Of a stretch of DNA of 64,000 nt, positions 34,447 to 42,426 are shown piece after piece. Position 1 is the first letter of the stretch; every line of letters starts with the position of its first letter. The stretch comes from Candidatus Babeliales bacterium. Its GTDB lineage: Bacteria > Babelota > Babeliae > Babelales > Vermiphilaceae. The stretch lies in the NCBI GenBank assembly GCA_020050795.1, contig JAGVKD010000005.1, positions 22,777 to 86,776 of the forward strand, written 5' to 3'. The notes beneath the pieces are model-generated. The model saw nothing but the letters and a program-made list of their open reading frames with translations. It made no database searches and had not been told where the DNA came from. The position numbers and the translations under genes were made by a program.

Positions 34447-35499
34447 TTACTTTTTTTCAAACCGTGCATTGGCAAATTTATCAGGATTCAGAATTTCATT
34501 ATTCCAAATTTGATAAGGAGTTTCGCCAGCATTATTTTCGATAGTTAGTAATTCAAGTGGGCAGGTGCTGTCGGGGAGCTTGAAATATGCTCTGAAATCT
34601 CTGATAGCATACAGAGGATGATCCGTCCATCTCAGACAGCAAAGCAATGTGAAAAACTCCCAATATCTTTGATGCCGCTCACTGCAACCAGCAAGAATCG
34701 TTGCGCACAATGTGTGAGCTTCATCAATGTCTGAAGGGTCTCGAGTCCAGCGTGGCCGAAGATGAGATTCACTGCAGCCTGTTTTTGCGACAACATGAAG
34801 AGCAGTATCGCCATTCGAAGCCATTTTTGCGCATAGATCTATATTGGCTTTTATAAGCATACTTACTTTTAGGCAGATTTTTTTCCCCCAAGTTGCGGTT
34901 TCTAGGGCTATGGCGTGAAGGGGCGTTAAACCTCGTTTATTGGGTTTTGGCCGAACTCCTCTTTTTAAATAAAATTCCATTAATTCTGGCGAAAGTCGAT
35001 CGTGAAATAAAATATCTTTTGGATCAGCGCCGTGAGCTAATAAGACCTCAGTCATCTCAATGGTATTTACTATCCTTAAAGGAGGTTCAATACCTGGTCG
35101 TGTTTTATTAGGATCAGCTCCTTTTTCTAGAAGGTAACAGGCAAGTGAGTGCTCGTTACGTACTAAAAGGCTCTGAAGAGGGGTCAAATAACCTCTTTCC
35201 AAATTGGGATCGGCGCCAATTGCCACAGCAAGTGAGGTATAAACCCTGAAGTGAACATGCTCGAGAGGTAGCTCTAAAGCCTTGTTGAGGTATTGATTCT
35301 TCTCGCCCTGAGACCAACTGCGAGCTACTTTCCAAGATGGATTTTTTTTGAACAGCGCCTTGTCGGTAATTGGTTCATCCTCAGCGAGCGCGACAACTTC
35401 GCCTTTCATCAAATCAGTTATTTTTTTTTGTGAATCCATTGCACTAGTTTGTGCTGCAATAGAGAGAAGATAAAGAATGGAAATGAATTTTAATTTCAT
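34447..35499 (-). CDS. exported ankyrin-repeat protein 2
   Basis: 350 residues. Signal peptide MKLKFISILYLLSIAAQTSA|MDSQKK. Several ankyrin units: 'AVAIGADPNLERGYLTPLQSLLVRN', 'ACYLLEKGADPNKTRPGIEPPL', 'MTEVLLAHGADPKDI', 'MEFYLKRGVRPKPNKRGLTPLHAIAL', 'IKANIDLCAKMASNGDTALHVVAKTG'. The C-terminal block 'RYWEFFTLLCCLRWTDHPLY … YFKLPDSTCPLELLTIENNAGETPYQIWN' matches the neighbours. Its ATG overlaps the stop of the upstream ankyrin gene (ATGA), so the two are coupled. Confidence 0.85.
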   Translation of the reverse strand: MKLKFISILYLLSIAAQTSAMDSQKKITDLMKGEVVALAEDEPITDKALFKKNPSWKVARSWSQGEKNQYLNKALELPLEHVHFRVYTSLAVAIGADPNLERGYLTPLQSLLVRNEHSLACYLLEKGADPNKTRPGIEPPLRIVNTIEMTEVLLAHGADPKDILFHDRLSPELMEFYLKRGVRPKPNKRGLTPLHAIALETATWGKKICLKVSMLIKANIDLCAKMASNGDTALHVVAKTGCSESHLRPRWTRDPSDIDEAHTLCATILAGCSERHQRYWEFFTLLCCLRWTDHPLYAIRDFRAYFKLPDSTCPLELLTIENNAGETPYQIWNNEILNPDKFANARFEKK

Positions 35500-36764
35500 G
35501 GTTGTTCACTCTTTTCTTTATTTCGCGCTAGCAGCGCTGGCACATAATGCGCAGGATGTAGTATCGGAGTGTTCCAGATATCAAAGGGTGTTTGCCCGCT
35601 TCCTATTATGCGTAACAAGTGCAATGGGGAAACATTATCGCTGCGCCGCAGTTTAAAGCGAGCCTTCAGAAGATCTCTTTGGCAATAAAGAGGTCGATGG
35701 ACTCTGTTCAGGCAGCAGAGCAATGTGAAACGTTCTTGATATTGTTGCTGTTGCTCTTGGCAACCTTCGAGGATCACTGCGATCATGCTTCTATAACCGG
35801 CAAGTAGAGACGCTGTTCGCTCATCAACACCATCTTCGAAACGGGCCCCCCCAAAGAGGCCGAACATGTCGCGCACGCCAAGCTGCGCGTTAAGTTCAGC
35901 GTTGCGCTGCGCAGCCACTTCCTCTTGCGAGGCTCCTATTCTTGCTATTATATGAAGGGCGTTTTGGCCCCGTCGTGTTTCCCGCGCGCATAGGTCCACA
36001 CCTGCTCTGATGAGCATCCGCATCTTTTCCAAATGTGCAGGACTCGGTTCATCCTGCTCATCGCTTAGATAGTGAAGAGGGGTCCTGCCGTGCTCATTAG
36101 CCGTTGGGCGCGCGCCTCGCTGCAGATAATAGCTCATCAATTCAGGAGTCAGGTTCCAATTGTCTAAAATATCATTTGTTAGCTTGATTCCATGGTCTAA
36201 CAAGAGTTCAGCAACTTTAACGCTTTTAACAAGATGTAATCTGCTAGAAGTAGCGCCTTTTTTCAGCAGGAAGCGTACTAATTGATGATCATCTCTTAAT
36301 ATACAAGCATCAACGACACTTAGGGCCCTATCGATATTAGGATTAGCACCAACGGCTATCGCCAGCGCTTTCCGGCAGCGGCATGCTTGCACGGCAGGAT
36401 CTTTTTCTGCCAGGGCGTAGGCCTCGCGTTCTGCTTCCTCTTGAAGGTCACGGGGCTCACTTTCTAAATATCTGGGATCAGCGTTTAGCCGAGCCATAGC
36501 AACTTTATTTAAAGTTTCATGCTCAACATCTACAACATGTCTTAACAACGTATCCTTTTTGTGCTGAGACCAATTGTGAGTAATTTTCCAAGCTGGATTT
36601 TGAGCGAGCAGATCTTCATCGATAATCGGCAGATTTTCAATGGGCATTCCGCGCACTGCGCTGCTGACCAAAGTGTTTATTATGTGTTGTGATTCGTCTT
36701 GCATCGCAATCGTTTGCGATGCAATGAAAAAAAGAGAAAGAATGGAGATTGAATTTAGTTTCAT
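35496..36764 (-). CDS. exported ankyrin-repeat protein 3
   Basis: 423 residues from the ATG at 36764, which gives the family-style leader MKLNSISILSLFFIASQTIA|MQDE; ATGs 6 and 18 bases upstream are alternatives and no Shine-Dalgarno decides. N-terminal helical region, then ankyrin units 'AIAVGANPNIDRALSVVDACILRDDHQLVRFLLKKGAT', 'VAELLLDHGIKLTND', 'MSYYLQRGARPTANEHGRTPLHYLS', 'IRAGVDLCARETRRGQNALHIIARIG', and the shared end 'YQERFTLLCCLNRVHRPLY … FKLRRSDNVSPLHLL'. First gene of the coupled three-gene set. Confidence 0.85.
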   Translation of the reverse strand: MKLNSISILSLFFIASQTIAMQDESQHIINTLVSSAVRGMPIENLPIIDEDLLAQNPAWKITHNWSQHKKDTLLRHVVDVEHETLNKVAMARLNADPRYLESEPRDLQEEAEREAYALAEKDPAVQACRCRKALAIAVGANPNIDRALSVVDACILRDDHQLVRFLLKKGATSSRLHLVKSVKVAELLLDHGIKLTNDILDNWNLTPELMSYYLQRGARPTANEHGRTPLHYLSDEQDEPSPAHLEKMRMLIRAGVDLCARETRRGQNALHIIARIGASQEEVAAQRNAELNAQLGVRDMFGLFGGARFEDGVDERTASLLAGYRSMIAVILEGCQEQQQQYQERFTLLCCLNRVHRPLYCQRDLLKARFKLRRSDNVSPLHLLRIIGSGQTPFDIWNTPILHPAHYVPALLARNKEKSEQP

Positions 36765-36905
36765 GGACATAGATGGATGCACTTTATACTTTTTAGATAA
36801 AAAATAGCTCTAAAAAAGTATATAGCCAAGCTGAGCTGTTGAATAGCAAATAAGGCGGTCAGTAAAGGAAAAATCTGAAATAAGACTGAGCGAGTTAGAA
36901 AAAAA

Positions 36906-37103
36906 TTATTTGCAAACCACGGCTTTGATCTTGTCCACATATTTTTCAAGATCCCGTTCGAGCTCACCAAGCATCACGAGGCATTCTTTCGATCCGCCAT
37001 GTGACTCATCAATGTTGGCATGCCGTTCGATAAACCATAAAATACTGCTCAGCTCGTGCAAGAGTTTGATCTTGTTATAGACGCAATTATTCAATTTTGC
37101 CAT
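36906..37103 (-). CDS. 65-residue helical protein, unknown function
   Basis: MAKLNNCVYN…KIKAVVCK, almost entirely helical with one cysteine near each end, no signal peptide. It is believable despite its size because a very strong ribosome site (AGAGGGGGAT) stands 7 bases before the ATG, and no other gene occupies the interval. The ribosome site lies in the 3' arm of a hairpin (see regulatory entry), so its translation may be controlled. Function unknown. Confidence 0.6.
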   Translation of the reverse strand: MAKLNNCVYNKIKLLHELSSILWFIERHANIDESHGGSKECLVMLGELERDLEKYVDKIKAVVCK

Positions 37104-37110
37104 AAAGTAT

Positions 37111-37157
37111 CCCCCTCTAAAAATATTCCCTACTAGAAATAATTTTATCAGAGGGGG
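37111..37157 (-). promoter_or_regulatory. hairpin that pairs with the ribosome binding site of the 65-residue protein
   Basis: On the minus strand CCCCCTCT (37157-37150) can pair with AGAGGGGG (37118-37111), 8 bp, and the second arm is the Shine-Dalgarno of the ATG at 37103. The 31-base loop is AT-rich. It also lies 34 bases after the gatB stop. Sequestration is inferred from the sequence alone. Confidence 0.45.
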
Positions 37158-37190
37158 CGTTTATTTTTCAAGAGAATCGAAAGTGGACTG

Positions 37191-38654
37191 CTATTCGCTC
37201 AAATATTTTTTCAACAAATCTTGAATCACTTTTGGATCGCCCTTGCCTTGCGTTTTTTGCATCGCTTGGCCAACGAAGAATCCAAACACACGATCCTTGC
37301 CTGATTTATAGAGCGCAACATTTTCGGGATGCGCAGCTAAAATTTCTTTCACGATCGCGGCCAGCTCGTCTTGCGATCCGATTTGCTCAAGACCTTTTTC
37401 TTTGACGATATCAGCAGGGTTGCCGCCAGTTTCCGCCACGATGTTGAACACTTCTTTTGCCGCATGTCCATTAATTTTGCCATTCTCAACCATGGTGACA
37501 ATCGCAGCCAATTTTTCTGGCGTCACTTTGCATTGATTCAATTCAAGCTTGTGCTCTTTCAGATAACCCATCACATCGCGCAAAATCCAATTGACGATTT
37601 GTTTGCTTTGTGCAGATTCAAATGCTTTTTCATAGTAGTTTGCCAGCTCACGATCTTCGATCAAAATCTCTGCTTCATACGGGCTCAAGCCATTTTGAGC
37701 AACAAAGCGATCAAATTTATTGTGCGGCAATTCAGGCATAGAGCCTTTAACTTGCTCCAATTGAATTTCATCAATCTGAATAATAGGCAAGTCAGGATCC
37801 TGGAAGAAGCGATAGTCAGCAGCCTCTTCTTTTGAGCGCATGATTATCGATTTATTATTTTTATCATCCCACAAGCGCGTTTCTTGTCTGACGGTGCCAC
37901 CACCTTCCAAAAGTTCGATTTGGCGCTCAATCTCATAATCGATTGCATCGCTAATGAACTTGAATGAATTGATATTTTTCAACTCAACTTTGGTGCCAAG
38001 TTTTTCAGTACCCTTTTTGCGTACGGAAATATTGGTATCAGCGCGAAATGCACCTTCTTCCATATTGCCGCTGCAGATTTGCAAATATTGTACGATCGAA
38101 CGAAGTGCTTTGAGATATGCTCGCGCTTCGTATGCGCTCGAAACATCAGGGTAACTTACCATTTCCAAAAGTGGTGTTCCTGCTCGGTTCAAATCGACAA
38201 AGCTTTCATTGCTCGAGCTTGAGTGAATATTTTTTCCTGCATCCTCTTCGATGTGGATGCGGATTAATCGAATTTTTTTAACGCTTCCATCTTCCAAGCG
38301 AATAGGCACAAAGCCTTCGAGACAAATGGGAAGGTATTGCTGAGTGATCTGATAATTTTTTGGCAAGTCAGGATAGAAATAATGTTTGCGATCAAATGTT
38401 GATGTGGGTGAAATAGTACAGTTGGTTGCCAGACCAGCCGCGATTGCATAGTTGATCACTGCTTTATTAAGAACCGGAAGGGCGCCAGGATAGCCAGCGC
38501 AAACATTACAAATATTGCTGTTTGGTTCTTTGGTGATGCGGTTTGCGCAGGAGCAAAAAATTTTACTTTTTGTTGCCAGCTGCACATGAACTTCCATGCC
38601 TATAGTTGTTTCGTATTCCGGATAGCGATCCAGCACAGAAATGAGTTTAGCCAC
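37191..38654 (-). CDS. gatB: aspartyl/glutamyl-tRNA amidotransferase subunit B
   Basis: 487 residues, GTG start with AAGGA at good spacing. GatB is the kinase/amidase-transfer subunit of GatCAB, which turns Asp-tRNA-Asn and Glu-tRNA-Gln into Asn- and Gln-tRNA. Seen: 'YETTIGMEVHVQL', zinc site 'FCSCANR…NICNVCAGYPGALP', 'DRKHYFYPDLPKNYQITQ', 'IRIHIEEDAGK', 'DLNRAGTPLLEMVS', 'YRFFQDPDLP', and the C-terminal helical tRNA-binding tail (to KDLLKKYLSE-like end). gatA and gatC are not in the window. Fits the probable non-discriminating AspRS at 6158. Confidence 0.97.
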   Translation of the reverse strand: MAKLISVLDRYPEYETTIGMEVHVQLATKSKIFCSCANRITKEPNSNICNVCAGYPGALPVLNKAVINYAIAAGLATNCTISPTSTFDRKHYFYPDLPKNYQITQQYLPICLEGFVPIRLEDGSVKKIRLIRIHIEEDAGKNIHSSSSNESFVDLNRAGTPLLEMVSYPDVSSAYEARAYLKALRSIVQYLQICSGNMEEGAFRADTNISVRKKGTEKLGTKVELKNINSFKFISDAIDYEIERQIELLEGGGTVRQETRLWDDKNNKSIIMRSKEEAADYRFFQDPDLPIIQIDEIQLEQVKGSMPELPHNKFDRFVAQNGLSPYEAEILIEDRELANYYEKAFESAQSKQIVNWILRDVMGYLKEHKLELNQCKVTPEKLAAIVTMVENGKINGHAAKEVFNIVAETGGNPADIVKEKGLEQIGSQDELAAIVKEILAAHPENVALYKSGKDRVFGFFVGQAMQKTQGKGDPKVIQDLLKKYLSE

Positions 38655-38689
38655 AGATGAATCCTTTTTGCAGTCTTATTCAAATAATT

Positions 38690-40201
38690 CTATTGCTTAA
38701 CAATCTTGTAGGTACCCATAGCAAGTTGTTTGTCGCTTGCGAGGGTAATTTTAGTCGATGCAAGTTTTTCCAGCGTGAAAATAGCTTTGTATTCTGTACC
38801 AGAAATGTAGTCAAACAGAGCAGGATTAAGATGAATGCTAATTTCGCTACCCACTTTCTGACTGCTCAATTCACTTTTAATGGCTTGCAGCACTTCATAG
38901 CATTGCGTACGAACTGATTTTATAAAACCAAGTCCCTTGCAGCAATCGCATGTTGCGGTTAATTCTTGCACCAGCGTTTTGCCAGAGCGCTTACGCGTCA
39001 TCTGCACAAGACCAAATTCGGAAACCTTGAGAACAACTGACTGGAACTTATCCTGTTCGCGCAATGTTTTTTCAAAATGATTGAAGAGCTTGTGTCTGTT
39101 TGCCGGCACAGCCATATCGATAAAATCGATAACGATCAGACCACCAATATTGCGCAGGCGCAATTGGCGTGCAATTTCATCAGAAGCTTCTAGATTGGTT
39201 TTCAGGATGGTATCTTCCATCGCCGTTTTACCAATAAATCTTCCTGTGTTGACGTCAATAACAGTCATGGCTTCGGTTGATTCAATGATCAAAGAGCCGC
39301 CCGATTTGAGGTACACTTTTTTAGAAAGAGTCGCTTCGATTTGCTTTTCAAGATCGTAGTGATCGAAGATCGAATCGGTTTGAGCATAAATTTTTACGCG
39401 GTCAGCATATTCCGGTGCAATGTCTTTCACAAATCTGTGCACACGGCCTTGCATGTCCCGGTCATCAACGATGACTTCTTCAACGCTATCGTCTAAATGG
39501 TCACGAATAATTTGTAGTGGCACATCGATGTCTTCATAAATTTTTTCTTCAGGCTTGGCGTTTTTATATGCGCTTTCAATAATGCGCCATTGCTTGACCA
39601 AAAAGTTTAGGTCGGCAGTAATTTCCCGATCAGTGCGATTTTCGGAAGTGGTCCGAATAATGGCACCCATCCCAGCGGGCAAATTTTCACGCACAAGATC
39701 TTTGAGGCGTTGGCGCTCGTCACGGTCAGCAATTTTTTTCGAAACACCAATCCGAGGGATATTTGGCATCAAAACGATGAAGCGACCAGGCAGGGTGAAA
39801 CAGGTTGTCAGCTTGGCGCCTTTTTCATAGACAGGCTCTTTGCTGACTTGAACCAGAATTTCTTCGCCTTCCTTCAGGATTTTGGCGATATCTGCTTTGG
39901 TGCGACGGGGTTTTTTTGCTCTTGGTGATTCTTCATCTTCGATCTGCATAGAGTCGCTGATTTTATTGAGAGCCATCTCGCGATCAATTTCGGAGATATG
40001 AAGAAAGCCGGCACGGGCCTGCCCAATATCGACAAAAGCAGTTTGGATCCCAGGCAAAACTTTGGTGATTTTACCCTTAAAATAAGCGCGTTCGAGAGGC
40101 TCTTGCGCGTGGGCGGAAAAATAGATGTGTTGCAGGCGCCCATCCTGCGTTATGGCGATCCGTGTCTGCCACGGCGTATCATTGATTAGTATTTTTTTCA
40201 T
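38690..40201 (-). CDS. rng: ribonuclease G/E family endoribonuclease
   Basis: 503 residues, the length of RNase G; the long RNase E scaffold tail is absent. Single-strand-specific RNA endonuclease for mRNA decay and rRNA ends. Parts: S1 domain ('YFKGKITKVLPGIQTAFVDIG…GFLHISEID') with a basic insertion (PRAKKPRRTK), the 5' sensor/RNase H-like region, catalytic Asp in 'TVIDVNTGRF' and 'GGLIVIDFIDM', and the zinc-link 'CDCCKGLG' (CxxC). GGGGGATTA precedes the ATG. It is divergent from pal. Confidence 0.95.
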   Translation of the reverse strand: MKKILINDTPWQTRIAITQDGRLQHIYFSAHAQEPLERAYFKGKITKVLPGIQTAFVDIGQARAGFLHISEIDREMALNKISDSMQIEDEESPRAKKPRRTKADIAKILKEGEEILVQVSKEPVYEKGAKLTTCFTLPGRFIVLMPNIPRIGVSKKIADRDERQRLKDLVRENLPAGMGAIIRTTSENRTDREITADLNFLVKQWRIIESAYKNAKPEEKIYEDIDVPLQIIRDHLDDSVEEVIVDDRDMQGRVHRFVKDIAPEYADRVKIYAQTDSIFDHYDLEKQIEATLSKKVYLKSGGSLIIESTEAMTVIDVNTGRFIGKTAMEDTILKTNLEASDEIARQLRLRNIGGLIVIDFIDMAVPANRHKLFNHFEKTLREQDKFQSVVLKVSEFGLVQMTRKRSGKTLVQELTATCDCCKGLGFIKSVRTQCYEVLQAIKSELSSQKVGSEISIHLNPALFDYISGTEYKAIFTLEKLASTKITLASDKQLAMGTYKIVKQ

Positions 40202-40424
40202 TAATCCCCCACAAATCAGGTTTATTGACCCGATCGGGAACAGTTAAATAATTTTTTTATTAGTAAATTTTTATTCATTACCCAGCTCTACTCATTATCT
40301 ATTATAGCCGATTTATGCAAATTAGAGTAGAAACTATAATGAAAGTGTGATAAATTTTCCAAATCGGGATGAAAACAGTAGTACAAAGATTATTCATCAT
40401 AGTTTATATGCAGGAGGCACAGGT

Positions 40425-41144
40425 ATGGTAGTAGGGAAAAAATCTCTTTTGGCAGGAATAGCTCTTTTGAGTTTATTGCCAGGGTGCGGTGGTCGTAAAA
40501 AAGACAAAACCATGGATGAGAACAAAAAAGTTGCTCAGCGCATGGTGAACATCCCCCTCGCTGAAAATGAAATTATGGCAGAATCTGACATCGCTCTCGA
40601 AGAAGAAACCTTGCGTAGCTTCTTTGAAGATGACCTGCAAGAATTTGTTGCAGCGATTGACGACAAAGATGGTGGCAAACAGGCAGCTCGTTCCAATGCT
40701 GATCGTTTAACGACCGATGCTGACAACAGTGAGTTCGCATGGGTTCAAGGCGACGATCAAGCAGCGGGAGCGTTTAAAACAGTCTTCTTTGACTTTGACC
40801 GTTCAACCGTTCGTCCAGACCAAAAAAATATCGTAGAAAGCGACATCCAAGCAGCGCGTAAAGTGCTCGCAGAAGCTCGCAAAAATGGTGCAGAACCAAC
40901 AATCGTGATTGAAGGGCATTCATGCCACTCAGCAGGTTCATCTGCATACAACGTTGCTCTTTCAGAGCGTCGTGCTAAAGCGATTTCAGACTGGTTCGTG
41001 ACTGAAGGTGTTGCTCGCGAAAACATCAAAATCGTTGGCCGCGGGAAAGAAGTTCCAGCGGTAGTTGATGGTAAAGTGGTTACTGGTGGTCGTGAAGAAC
41101 AATGGCCAAACCGCCGTGTTGAAGTTCATGTTATCAATAGCTAA
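40425..41144 (+). CDS. pal: peptidoglycan-associated lipoprotein (Pal/OmpA family)
   Basis: 239 residues from the ATG at 40425, fixed by AGGAGG 8 bases upstream; earlier in-frame codons discarded. Lipoprotein signal peptide with lipobox LLPGC. A charged, acidic linker (~30-125) leads to an OmpA-like domain: 'TVFFDFDRSTVRPDQ', 'IVIEGHSCHSAGSSAYNVALSERRAKAI', 'IKIVGRGKE', 'PNRRVEVHVI'. Pal tethers the outer membrane to peptidoglycan, working with TolB, so this supports a diderm envelope. The linker is longer than in E. coli. A terminator follows. Confidence 0.93.
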   Translation: MVVGKKSLLAGIALLSLLPGCGGRKKDKTMDENKKVAQRMVNIPLAENEIMAESDIALEEETLRSFFEDDLQEFVAAIDDKDGGKQAARSNADRLTTDADNSEFAWVQGDDQAAGAFKTVFFDFDRSTVRPDQKNIVESDIQAARKVLAEARKNGAEPTIVIEGHSCHSAGSSAYNVALSERRAKAISDWFVTEGVARENIKIVGRGKEVPAVVDGKVVTGGREEQWPNRRVEVHVINS

Positions 41145-41165
41145 ACACTATTCGTTTTGCAATTT

Positions 41166-41201
41166 CGGGGACCCCTATTTAGCGGGGTCCCGTTTTTTTG
41201 T
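41166..41201 (+). terminator. intrinsic terminator of pal
   Basis: CGGGGACCCC / GGGGTCCCG with a one-base bulge and TTTTTTT after it. The last codons and stop of the convergent gene at 41179 lie inside this hairpin. Confidence 0.9.
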
Positions 41202-42096
41202 CTAGACCTGCTCGTCGAAGTTTGCCAGACCAGCCGGCTGCCTGCCCGTAGCCTTGGCGAAGGCTGGGCTTTTTGACCATAGTCTCTAACTTGTTCTCTT
41301 TGTACCAGTTGTTTCTTATTTTCTGTAACCGCTGCTCTTCCTGGCTATTGGGGTGAGCAAGGTGGTATTTGAAAATATCCCGCTCTCTCAAATTTTCATG
41401 AAGGTGACTATAGTGAGGCATCTGAGGAGCATCTTTTGGATAATAGCCCTTTGGATAGAGAGTGACATCTTCAAAGCTTTCGCCCGGCTTAGCCTTTTCT
41501 TTTATAGATGCGCTGCCTTGTGTGTAGTAAATCAGATCAGTGATCTTACGGCTAAATCGTGGGTACTTGTTAAGTCCCTGCTCATTTTGAAACATCTGAT
41601 ACATATCATTTAAAACTTCTTGAGCGCTCGCTCGATTTGTCGGATAGACCACAATGACCGGCAAATTTTCTTTGACGCCACCTTCATCGTCATAAGACTG
41701 CATGAACATTTTCACCCCTTCAACATTGTCCGGGTGCTTCTCCATGTAGGCGAGCATTTGATCAAAGATTGCAATGCGGTTTTCTTTGGAGGGCATCAGA
41801 TAAAATTTATAGTTTTCAACATCATCTTTAATTTCTCTACGCGCTACACCCAGATAGGAAAGTTGTGATGGGGGCCAATCAGGCCATTTGGTGATGTTAT
41901 ATTTTTTGCCATCCAGCGTGTAGTCCTTCGTGGCATCAAAGGTTCCAAAAGAACCCCCTTTAAAGTCACCAAAAAAGGTCTTGGTATCTTGGGCGGCGGC
42001 AAGCAATTGCTCCGCTTGAGGAACCATAGTTGGCTTCATGCCAAAAAGAGTTGAACTAAAAAAGAACGCAACGAGTAATCGATAGGATTGTTTCAT
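41179..42096 (-). CDS. exported protein, unknown function, with repeat-derived C-terminus
   Basis: 305 residues. Signal peptide MKQSYRLLVAFFFSSTLFG|MKPT. The mature core has 'YNITKWPDWPPSQLSYLGVARREIKDDVENYKFYLMPSK', a proline/tyrosine-rich segment and 'VIVVYPTNRASAQEVLNDMY'; no family recognised. The last ~27 residues (from SLRQGYGQ to KKTGPR) are encoded by a GC-rich repeat at 41210-41275 that also occurs near 42295, and then by the pal terminator. The native end is probably near 'KLETMVKK'; the tail looks like an insertion that displaced the stop. Confidence 0.7.
   Translation of the reverse strand: MKQSYRLLVAFFFSSTLFGMKPTMVPQAEQLLAAAQDTKTFFGDFKGGSFGTFDATKDYTLDGKKYNITKWPDWPPSQLSYLGVARREIKDDVENYKFYLMPSKENRIAIFDQMLAYMEKHPDNVEGVKMFMQSYDDEGGVKENLPVIVVYPTNRASAQEVLNDMYQMFQNEQGLNKYPRFSRKITDLIYYTQGSASIKEKAKPGESFEDVTLYPKGYYPKDAPQMPHYSHLHENLRERDIFKYHLAHPNSQEEQRLQKIRNNWYKENKLETMVKKPSLRQGYGQAAGWSGKLRRAGLDKKTGPR
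41210..41275 (-). repeat. GC-rich palindromic repeat element inside the 3' end of a gene
   Basis: On the minus strand it reads 'CTTCGCCAAGGCTACG' followed by GC-rich sequence with CAGGCAG, near-identical to part of the element at 42282-42350. It is translated in frame in the gene 41179-42096, in the manner of Rickettsia palindromic elements. Confidence 0.7.
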
Positions 42097-42203
42097 GTTA
42101 CCATCCCCCTAGAAAAATAAAGCCCTGTTTTTAAACTAGCCTATTTCTGGGGGAGAAGTGAAGATATGAGTTGAAGTTGGGGAGAATTGATGCCAAGAAT
42201 AAG

Positions 42204-42242
42204 GGCACAGTCTTTTGTTCCCATGCGGCCAAAGACTGTGCC
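42204..42242. terminator. 12-bp hairpin in the 330-base gap 42097-42426
   Basis: GGCACAGTCTTT / AAAGACTGTGCC, followed by AATTTTAT on plus. No gene in this gap; the hairpin and the adjacent repeat (42282) are the only structure seen. Whether it ends a transcript from either side is unclear. Confidence 0.5.
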
Positions 42243-42281
42243 AATTTTATGTAATTCCCATTTTCCGGGGTCCCCGGATAC

Positions 42282-42350
42282 TCCGTTCGGCAACCCTTCG
42301 ATACGCTTACGTCTTCGCCAAGGCTACGCCGCACAGGCAGGGCGAACGGG
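42282..42350. repeat. dispersed repeat, CCTTCGATAC … CAGGGCGAACGG type
   Basis: Bounded by CCGTTCGG at 42283 and CGAACGG at 42343. Contains CCTTCGATAC (42295) and CTTCGCCAAGGCTACG (42313), then CAGGGCGAACGG (to 42349). Related to 41210-41275 (inner part) and 53329-53373 (both ends). Confidence 0.75.
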
Positions 42351-42426
42351 CATGAGCCGCTCTTCAAGAAAACACACTTTTTTAGGTTGTATTTTCCATC
42401 TTACGGGGCCCCCATGCAATGGGGAC

